A DNA stretch of 64,000 nt from Parerythrobacter lutipelagi (GTDB lineage Bacteria > Pseudomonadota > Alphaproteobacteria > Sphingomonadales > Sphingomonadaceae): assembly GCF_005434975.1 (NCBI RefSeq), contig NZ_SKCJ01000002.1, positions 620,001 through 684,000 on the forward strand, in the 5' to 3' direction. The position numbers and the translations under genes were made by a program. The notes beneath the pieces were generated by a model. It worked only from the letters and a program-made list of their open reading frames with translations. It searched no databases and was not told the DNA's origin. Shown here in pieces: positions 45,480 through 53,747 of the stretch (the stretch's first letter is position 1; the number at the start of each line of letters is the position of its first letter).

Positions 45480-45875
45480 ATGCGGAACGCGATTGCAAGA
45501 AAGACCACCTTGGCCTTTACGGCTGCCGCGCTGGCTATCGGGGGGCTCTCCACCGCCGCTTTTGCCCAGCGGGACCCGGCCTATGCCGCTGCCCGCGCTG
45601 CTGGCCAGGTGGGTGAGAAAATGGACGGGTATCTCGGCGTTGTCGGAGCTGCCAACCCAAGTTTGCAGCGGCTGGTTACCGACATCAACATCAAACGCCG
45701 GGCAGTTTACGCCGATCGTGCTCAGGCGACGAATTCCACGATCGAGGAATATGCTTTTACAGCGGGCTGTCAGGCGATCGCCAAGACCGTGCCGGGTGAA
45801 AAATATCAGGCCCCGGACGGTGCGTGGAAGACCCGCACGAGCGCTCCGCCCGATCGCGATCCGCGCTGTCCGTAA
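45480..45875 (+). CDS. ydbL: YdbL family (DUF1318) periplasmic protein
   Basis: The 131-residue protein has a signal peptide (RKTTLAFTAAALAIGGLSTAAFAQ) and the DUF1318 domain: YAAARAAGQVGEKMDGYLGVV, NIKRRAVYADRAQATNSTIEEYAFTAGCQAI and a C-terminal YQAPDGAWKTR. In E. coli YdbL modulates YdbH-YnbE assembly and lipid flow. The start is supported by GAGGAGACC before the ATG. It completes an apparent three-gene operon and is followed by ~190 bases before the ATP synthase genes. Confidence 0.88.
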   Translation: MRNAIARKTTLAFTAAALAIGGLSTAAFAQRDPAYAAARAAGQVGEKMDGYLGVVGAANPSLQRLVTDINIKRRAVYADRAQATNSTIEEYAFTAGCQAIAKTVPGEKYQAPDGAWKTRTSAPPDRDPRCP

Positions 45876-46061
45876 GGGCAAGGCGCTGTGCGGCACTGCA
45901 CATGCGGGTGATCCCTTGGGCATGGCGCATGATGCAGTGCAATAAAAGCAACCCTTCAACACCCCGCTGCGGTTGACTCGCAAATGCCCCCCGCCTAAGG
46001 GGTCGGCGCCCTCGGCGGGCACCTTTGAGCCTGTGCCGTTTTTCCTTTATCGGAGGTTGGC

Positions 46062-46397
46062 ATGAGCGACGAGAAGCCCGCACGGGAACCCATTGCCGAG
46101 GATGCGCGTATCGACGCGCTCGAAGCGCGGTTAAAAGCCGCACGCGAGCGTGAAGATCAGCGCAACCGGCCGCAGGTTTCCGGTTCCGATGCGAATTATC
46201 GCAGCGGCAACCGGGTTCTGGCGGATTTGCTCGGCGGGATTCTCGGTGGTGTGTTGATTGGCTGGGTGGTTGACCACTTCGCCGGCACATTGCCCTGGGG
46301 TCTGTTGGTTGGTCTGTTCCTCGGAATAGTCGTAGCCTTCAGGAACATTTTTCGTACGGCGAACACCCGCCCCGAAGACCCACCTGAAGAGGGTTGA
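46062..46397 (+). CDS. atpI: ATP synthase assembly protein AtpI/AtpZ (F0F1 subunit I)
   Basis: The 111-residue protein has a charged N-terminal helix (ARIDALEARLKAAREREDQR) and two transmembrane helices (VLADLLGGILGGVLIGWVVDHF and LPWGLLVGLFLGIVVAFRNIF). This is the AtpZ/AtpI architecture of the first gene in alphaproteobacterial Fo operons, helping assemble or magnesium-load the c-ring. GGAGG precedes the ATG. It ends about 40 bases before atpB. Confidence 0.9.
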   Translation: MSDEKPAREPIAEDARIDALEARLKAAREREDQRNRPQVSGSDANYRSGNRVLADLLGGILGGVLIGWVVDHFAGTLPWGLLVGLFLGIVVAFRNIFRTANTRPEDPPEEG

Positions 46398-46435
46398 GGC
46401 GGCAGGCAGTTCGAGAGTTTAGGGACGTAACCGAC

Positions 46436-47227
46436 GTGTCAGCCGACGTGGCAGCCGAACCGGCGAAAGTCGATCCGATGTACCAGTTCACCATTAAGCC
46501 TTTGGCTGAGTGGGAGATGGCTGGAATCGACATTTCCTTCACCAATAGCGCGGCGTGGATGATGATCACCACGATCGTGCTGTTCCTGTTTGTCCTCGGC
46601 GGGATGAAGCGGGAACTGGTGCCCGGGCGCTGGCAGATGGCGGTCGAGAGCTTTACCGGCTTCATTGACGACATGCTCGAAGCGAACATCGGCAAGGAAG
46701 GGCGCAAATACGTCCCCTACGTGTTCTCGCTGTTCATGTTCATTCTGTTCGCCAACCTGCTGGGCCTGTTGCCGCTCGGCGTTGTCGGCATTCACCCGTT
46801 TACTTTCACCAGTCACTTTACCGTGACCGGCGTGCTTGCCTTGCTGAGCTTTTCGATCGTTCTGGTCGTCGGTTTCTGGAAGCACGGTTTCAAGTTTTTC
46901 ACGCTGTTCGTGCCGCATGGCACACCAGTGGCGATGATCGTCCCGATCGCGCTGATCGAATTCATCAGCTTCATGATCCGCCCGTTCAGCCTGGCGCTGC
47001 GACTGTTCGTCGCCATGATGGCCGGTCACGTGCTGCTGGAAGTGCTGTCGAGCTTTGTGATCGACGGGACCAACGCAGGCCCGCTCTGGGGCGGTGTTGT
47101 CGGTCTTCCCAGCTTCCTGCTGATGATCGGCATCTGCGCGCTGGAAATCCTCGTCGCGGGCATTCAGGCTTACGTTTTCGCGCTGTTGACTTCGCTCTAT
47201 ATCAACGACGCTGAACACCTTCACTGA
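46436..47227 (+). CDS. atpB: ATP synthase Fo subunit a
   Basis: Subunit a forms the proton half-channels against the c-ring. The protein carries the essential arginine segment FSLALRLFVAMMAGH, VYVFSLFMFILFANLLGLLPLG-type helices and a C-terminal QAYVFALLTSLYINDAEH. The start is uncertain: GTG at 46436 (MSADVAAEPAKVDPMYQF, 263 residues, AGGGA about 11 bases upstream) is preferred. The frame opens at 46394, overlapping atpI, and an ATG exists at 46478. It is the second gene of the Fo operon. Confidence 0.95.
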   Translation: MSADVAAEPAKVDPMYQFTIKPLAEWEMAGIDISFTNSAAWMMITTIVLFLFVLGGMKRELVPGRWQMAVESFTGFIDDMLEANIGKEGRKYVPYVFSLFMFILFANLLGLLPLGVVGIHPFTFTSHFTVTGVLALLSFSIVLVVGFWKHGFKFFTLFVPHGTPVAMIVPIALIEFISFMIRPFSLALRLFVAMMAGHVLLEVLSSFVIDGTNAGPLWGGVVGLPSFLLMIGICALEILVAGIQAYVFALLTSLYINDAEHLH

Positions 47228-47273
47228 GTTACCAATCAACCGAATTTAAGTAATCAACCCAAAGGAGTTTCAA

Positions 47274-47501
47274 ATGGAAGTAGAAGCTGCAAAGCTCGTC
47301 GGTGCGGGTCTCGCTGCCATCGGTGCCGGCATGGCCGCCATCGGCGTGGGCAACGTTTTCGGATCGTTCCTCGAATCCGCTCTGCGCAATCCAGGCGCAG
47401 CAGACGGCCAGCAGGGCCGCCTGTTCATCGGCTTCGCCGCTGCCGAACTTCTCGGCCTGCTGGCGTTCGTCGTCGCGATGATCCTGATCTTCGTCGCCTG
47501 A
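47274..47501 (+). CDS. atpE: ATP synthase Fo subunit c
   Basis: The 75-residue hairpin protein has two helices joined by the polar loop RNPGAADGQQ, with the proton-binding carboxylate as Glu in GFAAAELLGLLAFVVAM. The first helix carries GAGLAAIGAGMAAIGVG, the Gly/Ala packing repeat of the c-ring. AAAGGAG lies just upstream of the ATG, a strong site suited to a subunit needed in many copies. Confidence 0.98.
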   Translation: MEVEAAKLVGAGLAAIGAGMAAIGVGNVFGSFLESALRNPGAADGQQGRLFIGFAAAELLGLLAFVVAMILIFVA

Positions 47502-47577
47502 TCGAACATTCGATCTACGGGCCGGCCCTGATCGGTCGGCCCGCTGATTTTGCGCATTTACCCCGGGACGTAATGCA

Positions 47578-48072
47578 ATGCCCCAGATAGCCCAGTTGCT
47601 GGAAACCTATCAGAGCCAGATATTCTGGTTGCTGGTGTTCTTCGGCCTGACCTTTTTCGTTGTCGGCCGCGGGATGGTTCCCAAAGTCATGGACACCGTT
47701 GCCCAGCGGGACAAGCAGATCGCTGACGATCTGGCTGCCGCCGAAGCCGCGCGTGCCAAGGCGGACGAAGAAGAGGAAGCCTGGCGGGTGCGTGAAAACG
47801 AAAACCGGGCGAACGCACAGGCGTTGATCGCGCAAGCCAAGACCGAGGCCGCTGCCAAGTCGGAGAAAAAGATCTCCGCCGCGCAGAAGCGTCTCGATAC
47901 CAAGCTTGCCAAGGCCGAGGCCGAGATCGAGGAAGCGTTCAAATCGGCGCTGGCCGAGGTCGAGGATGTGGCTGTCGATGCCGCGCAGGATATCGTCCAG
48001 CGGCTCGCCGGTGTGACAGTGACCAAACCGGTTGCGAAGTCTGCTGTGAAAGAGGCAATGGCCAATGGCTAA
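47578..48072 (+). CDS. atpF2: ATP synthase Fo subunit b'
   Basis: The 164-residue protein has one N-terminal membrane helix (IFWLLVFFGLTFFVVGRG) and a long charged coiled coil (RDKQIADDLAAAEAARAKADEEE...), typical of the b' half of the peripheral stalk in alphaproteobacteria, which have heterodimeric b/b'. Its end overlaps the start of atpF by eight bases. The b' identity rests on gene order (c, b', b) and the lack of an N-terminal soluble extension. Confidence 0.93.
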   Translation: MPQIAQLLETYQSQIFWLLVFFGLTFFVVGRGMVPKVMDTVAQRDKQIADDLAAAEAARAKADEEEEAWRVRENENRANAQALIAQAKTEAAAKSEKKISAAQKRLDTKLAKAEAEIEEAFKSALAEVEDVAVDAAQDIVQRLAGVTVTKPVAKSAVKEAMANG

Positions 48073-48631
48073 CGGAGCACCCGAAGTCTTCACCACGGAC
48101 GCGGCGGAAGCCGTCGTCGAGGTCGATAGCGGCGCCGGCAAGCATATCGAACCGGAACTGTTCGGCCTTGCGCCCTATCAGGTCGTTTCGGTCGCCATGC
48201 TGGTGCTGATCGCCATCATGATTTGGAAGAAAGTCCCCGGCATGCTCGCCGGTGGGCTCGATTCCAGGATTGCGGCGATCCGTGCGCAGCTTGACGAGGC
48301 CAAGGCGCTGCGCGCCGATGCCGAAGCGCTGCGGAACGAATACCAGCAAAAGATTGCCGGTGCCGAGAAAGACGCTGAAGCGATGATGGAAAACGCTCGG
48401 CGCGAAGCCGATGCCATCGTCGAGAAGGCTGAAGCCGACAGCGCTGCAATGGTCGAACGCCGCAAGGTGATGGCCGAGAGCAAGATCGCTTCCGCCGAGC
48501 GCGATGCAGTGAAACAGGTGCGTGCCCGCGCCGCTGATGCCGCCGCATTGGCTTCGCGCAAGCTGATTGCCGAGAAGCACGATGCTTCTGCCGATCACAA
48601 GCTCGCCGACGAAGTGATCGCGAACATCTGA
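48065..48631 (+). CDS. atpF: ATP synthase Fo subunit b
   Basis: The 188-residue protein has an N-terminal soluble extension of about 35 residues, a membrane helix (YQVVSVAMLVLIAIMIW) and a coiled-coil dimerisation domain (RAQLDEAKALRADAEALRNEYQQKI...). It pairs with b' to link Fo to F1. It is the last gene of the Fo operon, followed by a terminator; the F1 genes (atpHAGDC) are absent, as expected in alphaproteobacteria where they form a separate operon. Confidence 0.95.
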   Translation: MANGAPEVFTTDAAEAVVEVDSGAGKHIEPELFGLAPYQVVSVAMLVLIAIMIWKKVPGMLAGGLDSRIAAIRAQLDEAKALRADAEALRNEYQQKIAGAEKDAEAMMENARREADAIVEKAEADSAAMVERRKVMAESKIASAERDAVKQVRARAADAAALASRKLIAEKHDASADHKLADEVIANI

Positions 48632-48654
48632 CAGTTTGAATGAGCTGGTTATCG

Positions 48655-48680
48655 AAGGGCGGCCCGAGGGTCGCCCTTTT
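48655..48680 (+). terminator. Terminator of the ATP synthase Fo operon
   Basis: AAGGGCGGCC pairs with GGTCGCCCTT around a short loop (G-T pair included), followed by TTTT at 48677-48680, 24 bases after the atpF stop. Confidence 0.75.
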
Positions 48681-48690
48681 CGATTCCGGC

Positions 48691-49665
48691 TTACGGTTCA
48701 AGCACGAGCTTCCCGACAATCTCGCCGCGCTGCATCGCTTCGAATGCCTCGCGCCAGCAGGAGAGCGGCAGCCTGCGGTCGATGGTCGGTTTGAGCCGCC
48801 GCTCGCTAACCAAGGCATCGATAGAAGCTGAAATGGCCCTGCCGCGTTCCGGGAAGCGGCGCGCATATTCACCCGCGCGAATACCGACAACGGAGAACCC
48901 TTTGATGAGGGGAATATTGACGGCGATCTCGGGGATGCGGCCCGAGACAAAACCGATCACCTGCAACTGCCCGCCGAAGGTCACACAGCGGGTGCTTTCG
49001 TCGAACACATCGCCGCCCACAGGGTCGAACACGATATCGCACAGATGGCCATCGGTAATGGCGCTGACCTGTTCTCGAAACCGCCCCTGATTGACGATCA
49101 GCGCATGCGGATCACACGCTTCGGCAATCCGTGCCAGCTTGTCCTCTCTGTGCGATGCAGCGATGACATGCGCGCCCAACGCCTTGGCAAGATCGCACGC
49201 GGCCAGCCCGACACCGCCGCTGGCACCATGCACCAGCACCCATTGACCGGCCTGCAACCTGCCGATTTCGACCAGCGCGGTGTATGCCGTGCTGTAAGCC
49301 GCTCCCATCGCCGCGGCCTGTGCATAGTCGAGGCCGGGCGGGATCGGACGCAGGTGCTTTGCCGGCAATACAGCCAGACCCGCCATCCCGCCGGTCTTCG
49401 CACCGCCCATGACCCGGTCGCCCGCCTTCAATTCGCTGGCGGGATCAGCCTCCAGCACTTCACCGGCAAGCTCCAGCCCCAGCGTGAAAGGCACCTCCGG
49501 CTTGAACTGGTATTTGCCCTGCGTCATCAACAGATCGGGATAGTTGAGCGAGGCCGCATGAACCCGGACCAGAACTTCGCCTGCTTGCCGTTCAGGGTCA
49601 GGCAGATCGACCAGGGCAACGCCCGAAAGATCGTCCGATAATTGCTCGACACGCAGCGCTTTCAT
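48691..49665 (-). CDS. NADPH:quinone oxidoreductase family protein (zinc-free MDR)
   Basis: The 324-residue protein belongs to the quinone-reductase branch of the medium-chain dehydrogenase superfamily. It has the GroES-like N-terminal domain (VLVRVHAASLNYPDLLMTQGKY; LGLELAGEV) and the Rossmann motif LVHGASGGVGLAACDLAKALGA. The catalytic and structural zinc ligands of alcohol dehydrogenases are missing, consistent with zinc-independent NADPH-dependent reduction of quinones or enones. No substrate can be assigned. It lies five bases from gloB on the same strand. Confidence 0.88.
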   Translation of the reverse strand: MKALRVEQLSDDLSGVALVDLPDPERQAGEVLVRVHAASLNYPDLLMTQGKYQFKPEVPFTLGLELAGEVLEADPASELKAGDRVMGGAKTGGMAGLAVLPAKHLRPIPPGLDYAQAAAMGAAYSTAYTALVEIGRLQAGQWVLVHGASGGVGLAACDLAKALGAHVIAASHREDKLARIAEACDPHALIVNQGRFREQVSAITDGHLCDIVFDPVGGDVFDESTRCVTFGGQLQVIGFVSGRIPEIAVNIPLIKGFSVVGIRAGEYARRFPERGRAISASIDALVSERRLKPTIDRRLPLSCWREAFEAMQRGEIVGKLVLEP

Positions 49666-49670
49666 TGTGG

Positions 49671-50426
49671 TCAGAAATTGTCCTTGCCGGCGCGCAGGGC
49701 GGCAAAGGTCTCATGCGGGGCATCGCCGCCCCATTTTGCCTGCAAGGCGGCATCGTCGGCGCGGAGGAAGGGATTGGTTGCAAGCTCGCGGCCAAGCTCG
49801 GTCGGTACGGTCGGCTCACCGCGGGCACGTTTGGTGTCGATCTCAGCGCAATAGGCCTGAAGCGCTGTGTTATCCGGGTCGGCGTGGAGAGCGAACTTTG
49901 CGTTTGCCTGGGTGTATTCATGCGCGCAGTAGAGCGTCGTATCGGCGGGGAGCGCCTTGATCCGCTGGAGACTGTTCCAGAACTGCTCGGGCTCGCCTTC
50001 GAACATCCTGCCACACCCGAGCGCAAACACGCTGTCTCCGACAAAGGCTATGCCTGCTTCGGGCAGATAATAGGCGATATGCCCATTGGTGTGGCCGGAT
50101 ACGTCGATCACCTGCGCCGTGTGTTTTCCGATCGCGACCGTATCGCCGTGCGCAACCACCCGGTCGGGCTTGTCGAGCTTCTCGACTTCGGCCGGTGCGA
50201 TGACTTTGCATCCTGTCGCTTGCCTGATCTCGCTGTTTCCGCCCGCATGATCCGGATGCCAGTGTGTGTTCCAGATATGGCTGATGTTCCAGCCCTTGGC
50301 CCTCGCTTCGGCGAGGATCTTCGCCGCCTCGGGCGTATCGATCACGGCTGTCTCGCCGCTCTCGCTATCGTGGAGGAGGAATCCGTAATTGTCGGACAGG
50401 CAGGGGAACTGATGAACTTCGAGCAT
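49671..50426 (-). CDS. gloB: Hydroxyacylglutathione hydrolase (glyoxalase II)
   Basis: GloB hydrolyses S-lactoylglutathione to lactate and glutathione, finishing methylglyoxal detoxification. The 251-residue metallo-beta-lactamase-fold protein has the binuclear metal motif THWHPDHAGGN, further ligands in VIDVSGHTNGHIAYYL and FVGDSVFALGCGRMFEG, and the C-terminal YCAHEYTQANAKFA. Family length and motifs are complete. It sits directly upstream of the quinone oxidoreductase gene, and the two could be cotranscribed as reactive-electrophile defences. Confidence 0.95.
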   Translation of the reverse strand: MLEVHQFPCLSDNYGFLLHDSESGETAVIDTPEAAKILAEARAKGWNISHIWNTHWHPDHAGGNSEIRQATGCKVIAPAEVEKLDKPDRVVAHGDTVAIGKHTAQVIDVSGHTNGHIAYYLPEAGIAFVGDSVFALGCGRMFEGEPEQFWNSLQRIKALPADTTLYCAHEYTQANAKFALHADPDNTALQAYCAEIDTKRARGEPTVPTELGRELATNPFLRADDAALQAKWGGDAPHETFAALRAGKDNF

Positions 50427-50458
50427 GGGGCGACACTACAGTGTCCCCTACAAGTAGG

Positions 50459-50493
50459 AAAGGCCCGCTCTCCGTGGTGGAGAGCGGGCCTTC
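50459..50493. terminator. Terminator of rpsA
   Basis: A 14-bp perfect stem (50460-50473 with 50479-50492, AAGGCCCGCTCTCC arms) around loop GTGGT. On the minus strand it is followed by TCC rather than a long T-run, but its strength and place after rpsA support termination. Confidence 0.7.
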
Positions 50494-50521
50494 CTGATAG
50501 CTTCGCAAAGAAGCGGCGGGC

Positions 50522-52225
50522 TTATTCGCCCTTCTTGAGCGCTTCGCCGAGAATGTCGCCGAGCGATGCGCCGCTGTCGGACGAACCGAACTGCTGCACA
50601 GCTTCCTTCTCTTCAGCGATCTGACGCGCCTTGATCGAGAAGTTGGGCTTTTTCGAGCGGTCGAAACCGGTGACCATCGCATCGACCTTGGCGCCGGCCT
50701 GGAAGCGGTCGGGACGCTGTTCGTCGCGGTCGCGGCCGAGGTCCGAACGCTTGATGAAGCCGGTCGCACCATCGTCGCCAACCTGCACTTCGAGGCCGCC
50801 ATCGCGGACTTCGAGAACAGTCACGGTCACGACATCGCCGCGCTTGAGGCCGCTGCCGGCCGCGCCTTCTGCCGATGGAGCACCCTTTTCGAGCTGCTTC
50901 ATGCCGAGGCTGATGCGCTCCTTGTCGGTGTCGACATCGAGCACGATAGCCGAAACTTCTTCACCCTTGCGGTGCAGGGCGAGCGCGTCTTCGCCCGACA
51001 GGCCCCACGCGATATCCGACATGTGGACCATCCCGTCGACGTCGCCGTCGAGACCGATGAACAGGCCGAATTCGGTGGCGTTCTTGACTTCGCCCTGGAC
51101 CTGCGAGCCGACCGGATGCTTCTCGGCGAACTCTTCCCACGGATTGCGCTGAGCCTGCTTGAGGCCAAGCGAAATGCGGCGCTTTTCGCTGTCGACTTCG
51201 AGCACCATCACTTCGACTTCCTGCGAAGTCGAAACGATCTTGCCCGGGTGGACGTTCTTCTTCGTCCAGCTCATTTCGGAGACGTGAACCAGGCCTTCGA
51301 TGCCCGCTTCCAGTTCAACGAACGCGCCGTATTCGGTGATGTTGGTGACAGTGCCGGTCAGCTTCGCACCGATCGGGTATTTCGCGCCGACGCCATCCCA
51401 CGGATCGCTTTCCAGCTGCTTCATGCCAAGGCTGATGCGCTGTGTTTCAGCATTGATGCGGATGATCTGGACGGTCACGGTCTGCCCGATTTCGATCACT
51501 TCGCTCGGGTGGTTGACGCGCTTGTAGCTCATGTCGGTGACATGCAGCAGACCGTCGATCCCGCCGAGGTCGACGAATGCACCGTAATCGGTGATGTTCT
51601 TGACCACGCCTTCGGTTACCTGACCTTCAGCCAGGCCGTCGATCAGTTCGCTGCGCTGTTCAGCGCGCGTTTCTTCGAGGATCGAACGACGCGAGACAAC
51701 GATGTTGCCACGGCGACGGTCCATCTTGAGGATCTGGAACGGCTGCGGAACGTCCATCAGCGGGGTGATGTCGCGCACGGGGCGGATATCGACCTGCGAA
51801 CCGGGCAGGAAGGCCACAGCTCCGTCGAGGTCGACTGTGAAGCCGCCTTTGACGCGGCCGAAGATACGGCCTTCGACGCGGGCGCTCTCGCCAAATTCGC
51901 TTTCCAGCTTGTCCCACGCAGCTTCGCGGCGAGCGCGGTCACGGCTGAGCATGGCTTCGCCGTCTGCGTTTTCGACGCGGTCGACATAGACTTCGACTTC
52001 GCTGCCGACAGAGAGATCGTGGTCGTCTTCGCCGCGCATGAATTCCTTGAGGTCGATGCGGCCTTCGCTCTTGAGGCCTACATCGACAACGGCCTTGCCG
52101 TTTTCGATTGCGGTGACAGTGCCTTTGACGACGCGGCCTTCAAAGCCGCCGTCTTCCGCACCGCCGAGTTGTTCGTTGAGAAGCGCTTCGAATTCGTCGC
52201 GCGTAGGATTGGCTGTAGATGCCAT
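50522..52225 (-). CDS. rpsA: 30S ribosomal protein S1
   Basis: S1 binds mRNA on the 30S subunit and helps unwind leaders during initiation. The 567-residue protein has six S1 (OB-fold) domains, recognisable from repeated blocks such as VKNITDYGAFVDLGGIDGLLHVTDMSY, VTNITEYGAFVELEAGIEGLVHVSEMSW and VKNATEFGLFIGLDGDVDGMVHMSDIAW. An acidic, less conserved tail follows. Gene order cmk-rpsA on one strand is a classic bacterial arrangement. The 5' leader is unusually long here (see 52226-52647) and may carry autoregulatory structure. Confidence 0.98.
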   Translation of the reverse strand: MASTANPTRDEFEALLNEQLGGAEDGGFEGRVVKGTVTAIENGKAVVDVGLKSEGRIDLKEFMRGEDDHDLSVGSEVEVYVDRVENADGEAMLSRDRARREAAWDKLESEFGESARVEGRIFGRVKGGFTVDLDGAVAFLPGSQVDIRPVRDITPLMDVPQPFQILKMDRRRGNIVVSRRSILEETRAEQRSELIDGLAEGQVTEGVVKNITDYGAFVDLGGIDGLLHVTDMSYKRVNHPSEVIEIGQTVTVQIIRINAETQRISLGMKQLESDPWDGVGAKYPIGAKLTGTVTNITEYGAFVELEAGIEGLVHVSEMSWTKKNVHPGKIVSTSQEVEVMVLEVDSEKRRISLGLKQAQRNPWEEFAEKHPVGSQVQGEVKNATEFGLFIGLDGDVDGMVHMSDIAWGLSGEDALALHRKGEEVSAIVLDVDTDKERISLGMKQLEKGAPSAEGAAGSGLKRGDVVTVTVLEVRDGGLEVQVGDDGATGFIKRSDLGRDRDEQRPDRFQAGAKVDAMVTGFDRSKKPNFSIKARQIAEEKEAVQQFGSSDSGASLGDILGEALKKGE

Positions 52226-52647
52226 CAGTGTTGGTTTCCCATTCGTTTTGCTACCGGCCGCCGGTTTTCCCGGGGTCTTTCTCCGTCTCCGAGCACTATT
52301 GCTCGGCCCAACGGGGCAAGAGGCCGAATTTCCCGCGAGGCCGTATGCCGCCGCAGGAGTTCTTCAATCCGGAAGATTGCGTGAACGGGCGCGCGCCTAG
52401 GCCAAAGCGGTGGTGAAAGCAAGGAAAATGGGGTGGGGCGTTGCTCCCCTGAAGTGGAACACGGATGCGCGTTTGCGAACCCGTGACCTTTCGGCTCAGG
52501 CAAGGATTCCTGCGGCTTCGGCCCGGTATGATGGAAACGCGGTGTGACCTTTCGGCGGCGCGGTGTTGCGCTGGCATCGATCAGCCCGGATTTGTTCATC
52601 CCTGCCGTGATGCAGATAGCGGACGTGTAGGACAGCGCTTTTGCGGT
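52226..52647 (-). promoter_or_regulatory. Long rpsA leader / cmk-rpsA intergenic region
   Basis: This 422-base stretch has no convincing gene. Near the rpsA start it holds a perfect 7-bp hairpin CCGAGCA/TGCTCGG (52289-52306) and a GC-rich palindrome ACCGGCCGCCGGT just before it. Further upstream are two direct copies of GTGACCTTTCGG (52483-52494 and 52544-52555). S1 autoregulates its own leader in E. coli; similar control here is inference. Confidence 0.4.
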
Positions 52648-53271
52648 TCAGCGGCCCTTCGCCTGTTCGACCGCTTCTATGGCTGCCGCGATCGCGGCTT
52701 CCTTGCCGAGATCGCTGGTGTCGAGGACGAAGGCATCGGGCGCGGCTCTTAGCGGCGCGTCCTTGCGTTCGATATCGCGCTTGTCGCGGGCGGCGATGTC
52801 GGCTTCGATCTCGCGCAATTCGAGGTCGAGCTCACGGTCCTGCATTTCGAGCCAGCGGCGCATTGCGCGCGACTGGACGCTGGCGGTGACGAACAGCTTC
52901 ACATCGGCCTCGGGCGCGATCACAGTGCCGATATCGCGCCCGTCAAGAACCGCGCCGCCGGGCTGCTCGGCAAAGGCGCGCTGGCGCTCGAACAGCGCGT
53001 GCCGCACCGCCGGGTGGACGGAAACGCGACTGGCAAAGCCGCCGGTTTGTTCTGTTCGCAGTTCTTGGTCAGCCAATCTCTCGTCGGGGAAAGCAGTCGC
53101 CGCCAGCGCATCCACGGTATCGTCGGGATCGCCACCATTCAGCGCAACCTGCCGCCCCACCGCGCGATAGAGCAGCCCGGTGTCGAGGTGCGGCAAGCCG
53201 AAATGCGCGGCCAGCGCCTTGGAAATGGTGCCCTTGCCTGAAGCGGTAGGGCCGTCGACGGCGATGATCAT
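52648..53271 (-). CDS. cmk: Cytidylate kinase
   Basis: Cmk phosphorylates CMP and dCMP. From the ATG at 53271 (MIIAVDGPTASGKGTISKAL) the protein has 207 residues, with P-loop GPTASGKGT, the nucleotide-binding HLDTGLLYRAVG, AVLDGRDIGTVIAPEADVKLFV and the Lid-region DIAARDKRDIERKDAPL. The ATG overlaps the stop of the upstream 69-aa membrane protein by four bases (ATGA), so cmk is translated as part of that small operon. Confidence 0.96.
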   Translation of the reverse strand: MIIAVDGPTASGKGTISKALAAHFGLPHLDTGLLYRAVGRQVALNGGDPDDTVDALAATAFPDERLADQELRTEQTGGFASRVSVHPAVRHALFERQRAFAEQPGGAVLDGRDIGTVIAPEADVKLFVTASVQSRAMRRWLEMQDRELDLELREIEADIAARDKRDIERKDAPLRAAPDAFVLDTSDLGKEAAIAAAIEAVEQAKGR

Positions 53272-53477
53272 GAAAAGACGTCCTTCGTCTGTCTTGAAGC
53301 GAGCAACTTGCGCTCTGCTCGCCGCCATTTGAAATGCAGCAATATCATTCCGGCGGTAGCAATTGTCAGATTGATCAGCATTGAAACGGGCTCGAATTTT
53401 CCAGCGTTCCAGAAAAGCGAAGAGGACGCAGCAGCAATCAGCAGGATGACAAATGCCAAGGCCCTTCGGCGAATCAT
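53268..53477 (-). CDS. Small two-helix membrane protein
   Basis: The 69-residue protein (MIRRRALAFVILLIAAASSSLF...) has two hydrophobic helices, ALAFVILLIAAASSSLFW and SMLINLTIATAGMILLHF, with Arg/Lys-rich ends giving an N-in, C-in topology. It overlaps the upstream CBU_0592-like gene (53474-53477) and the downstream cmk gene (53268-53271) by ATGA junctions, so all three are translationally linked. No family is recognised. Confidence 0.65.
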   Translation of the reverse strand: MIRRRALAFVILLIAAASSSLFWNAGKFEPVSMLINLTIATAGMILLHFKWRRAERKLLASRQTKDVFS

Positions 53478-53734
53478 GTTCTCGCGTCTCTTGCCTTGAA
53501 GGCCTTCCACAGCCCCCAGATTGCGATAGCGGCCCAGAACCCTTCCAGTACGAGGCTTGGCCAGTTGGTGTGGACGATCAGGGAAACGGTAAGCAGTGCA
53601 GCGCCGGTGAGATTGGTGCCGTGCAGGATCAGCGGGTTCGGCTTCTCCACCGCAGTCAGATAGAAATACGCCCCGATGATGCAGGCCGTGCCGACGAAAC
53701 CGATGACGGAATAGATATCGAGTTCGGCAGGCAT
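53474..53734 (-). CDS. CBU_0592-like small membrane protein
   Basis: The 86-residue protein has three hydrophobic helices (YSVIGFVGTACIIGAYFYL, LTGAALLTVSLIVH, LVLEGFWAAIAIWGLWKA). The pattern of GxxG-type packing and the NPLILHGTNLTGA loop match the CBU_0592-like family of unknown function. It lies 13 bases after the DUF411 gene and is coupled to the following 69-aa gene, forming the head of the run leading into cmk. Confidence 0.72.
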   Translation of the reverse strand: MPAELDIYSVIGFVGTACIIGAYFYLTAVEKPNPLILHGTNLTGAALLTVSLIVHTNWPSLVLEGFWAAIAIWGLWKAFKARDART

Positions 53735-53747
53735 ATCTCTCGCCGGA

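Noticed and set aside
50972-52384. A 470-codon plus-strand frame opposite rpsA
   Set aside because: Mirror of the repeated S1 domains, giving an apparently repetitive but meaningless protein.
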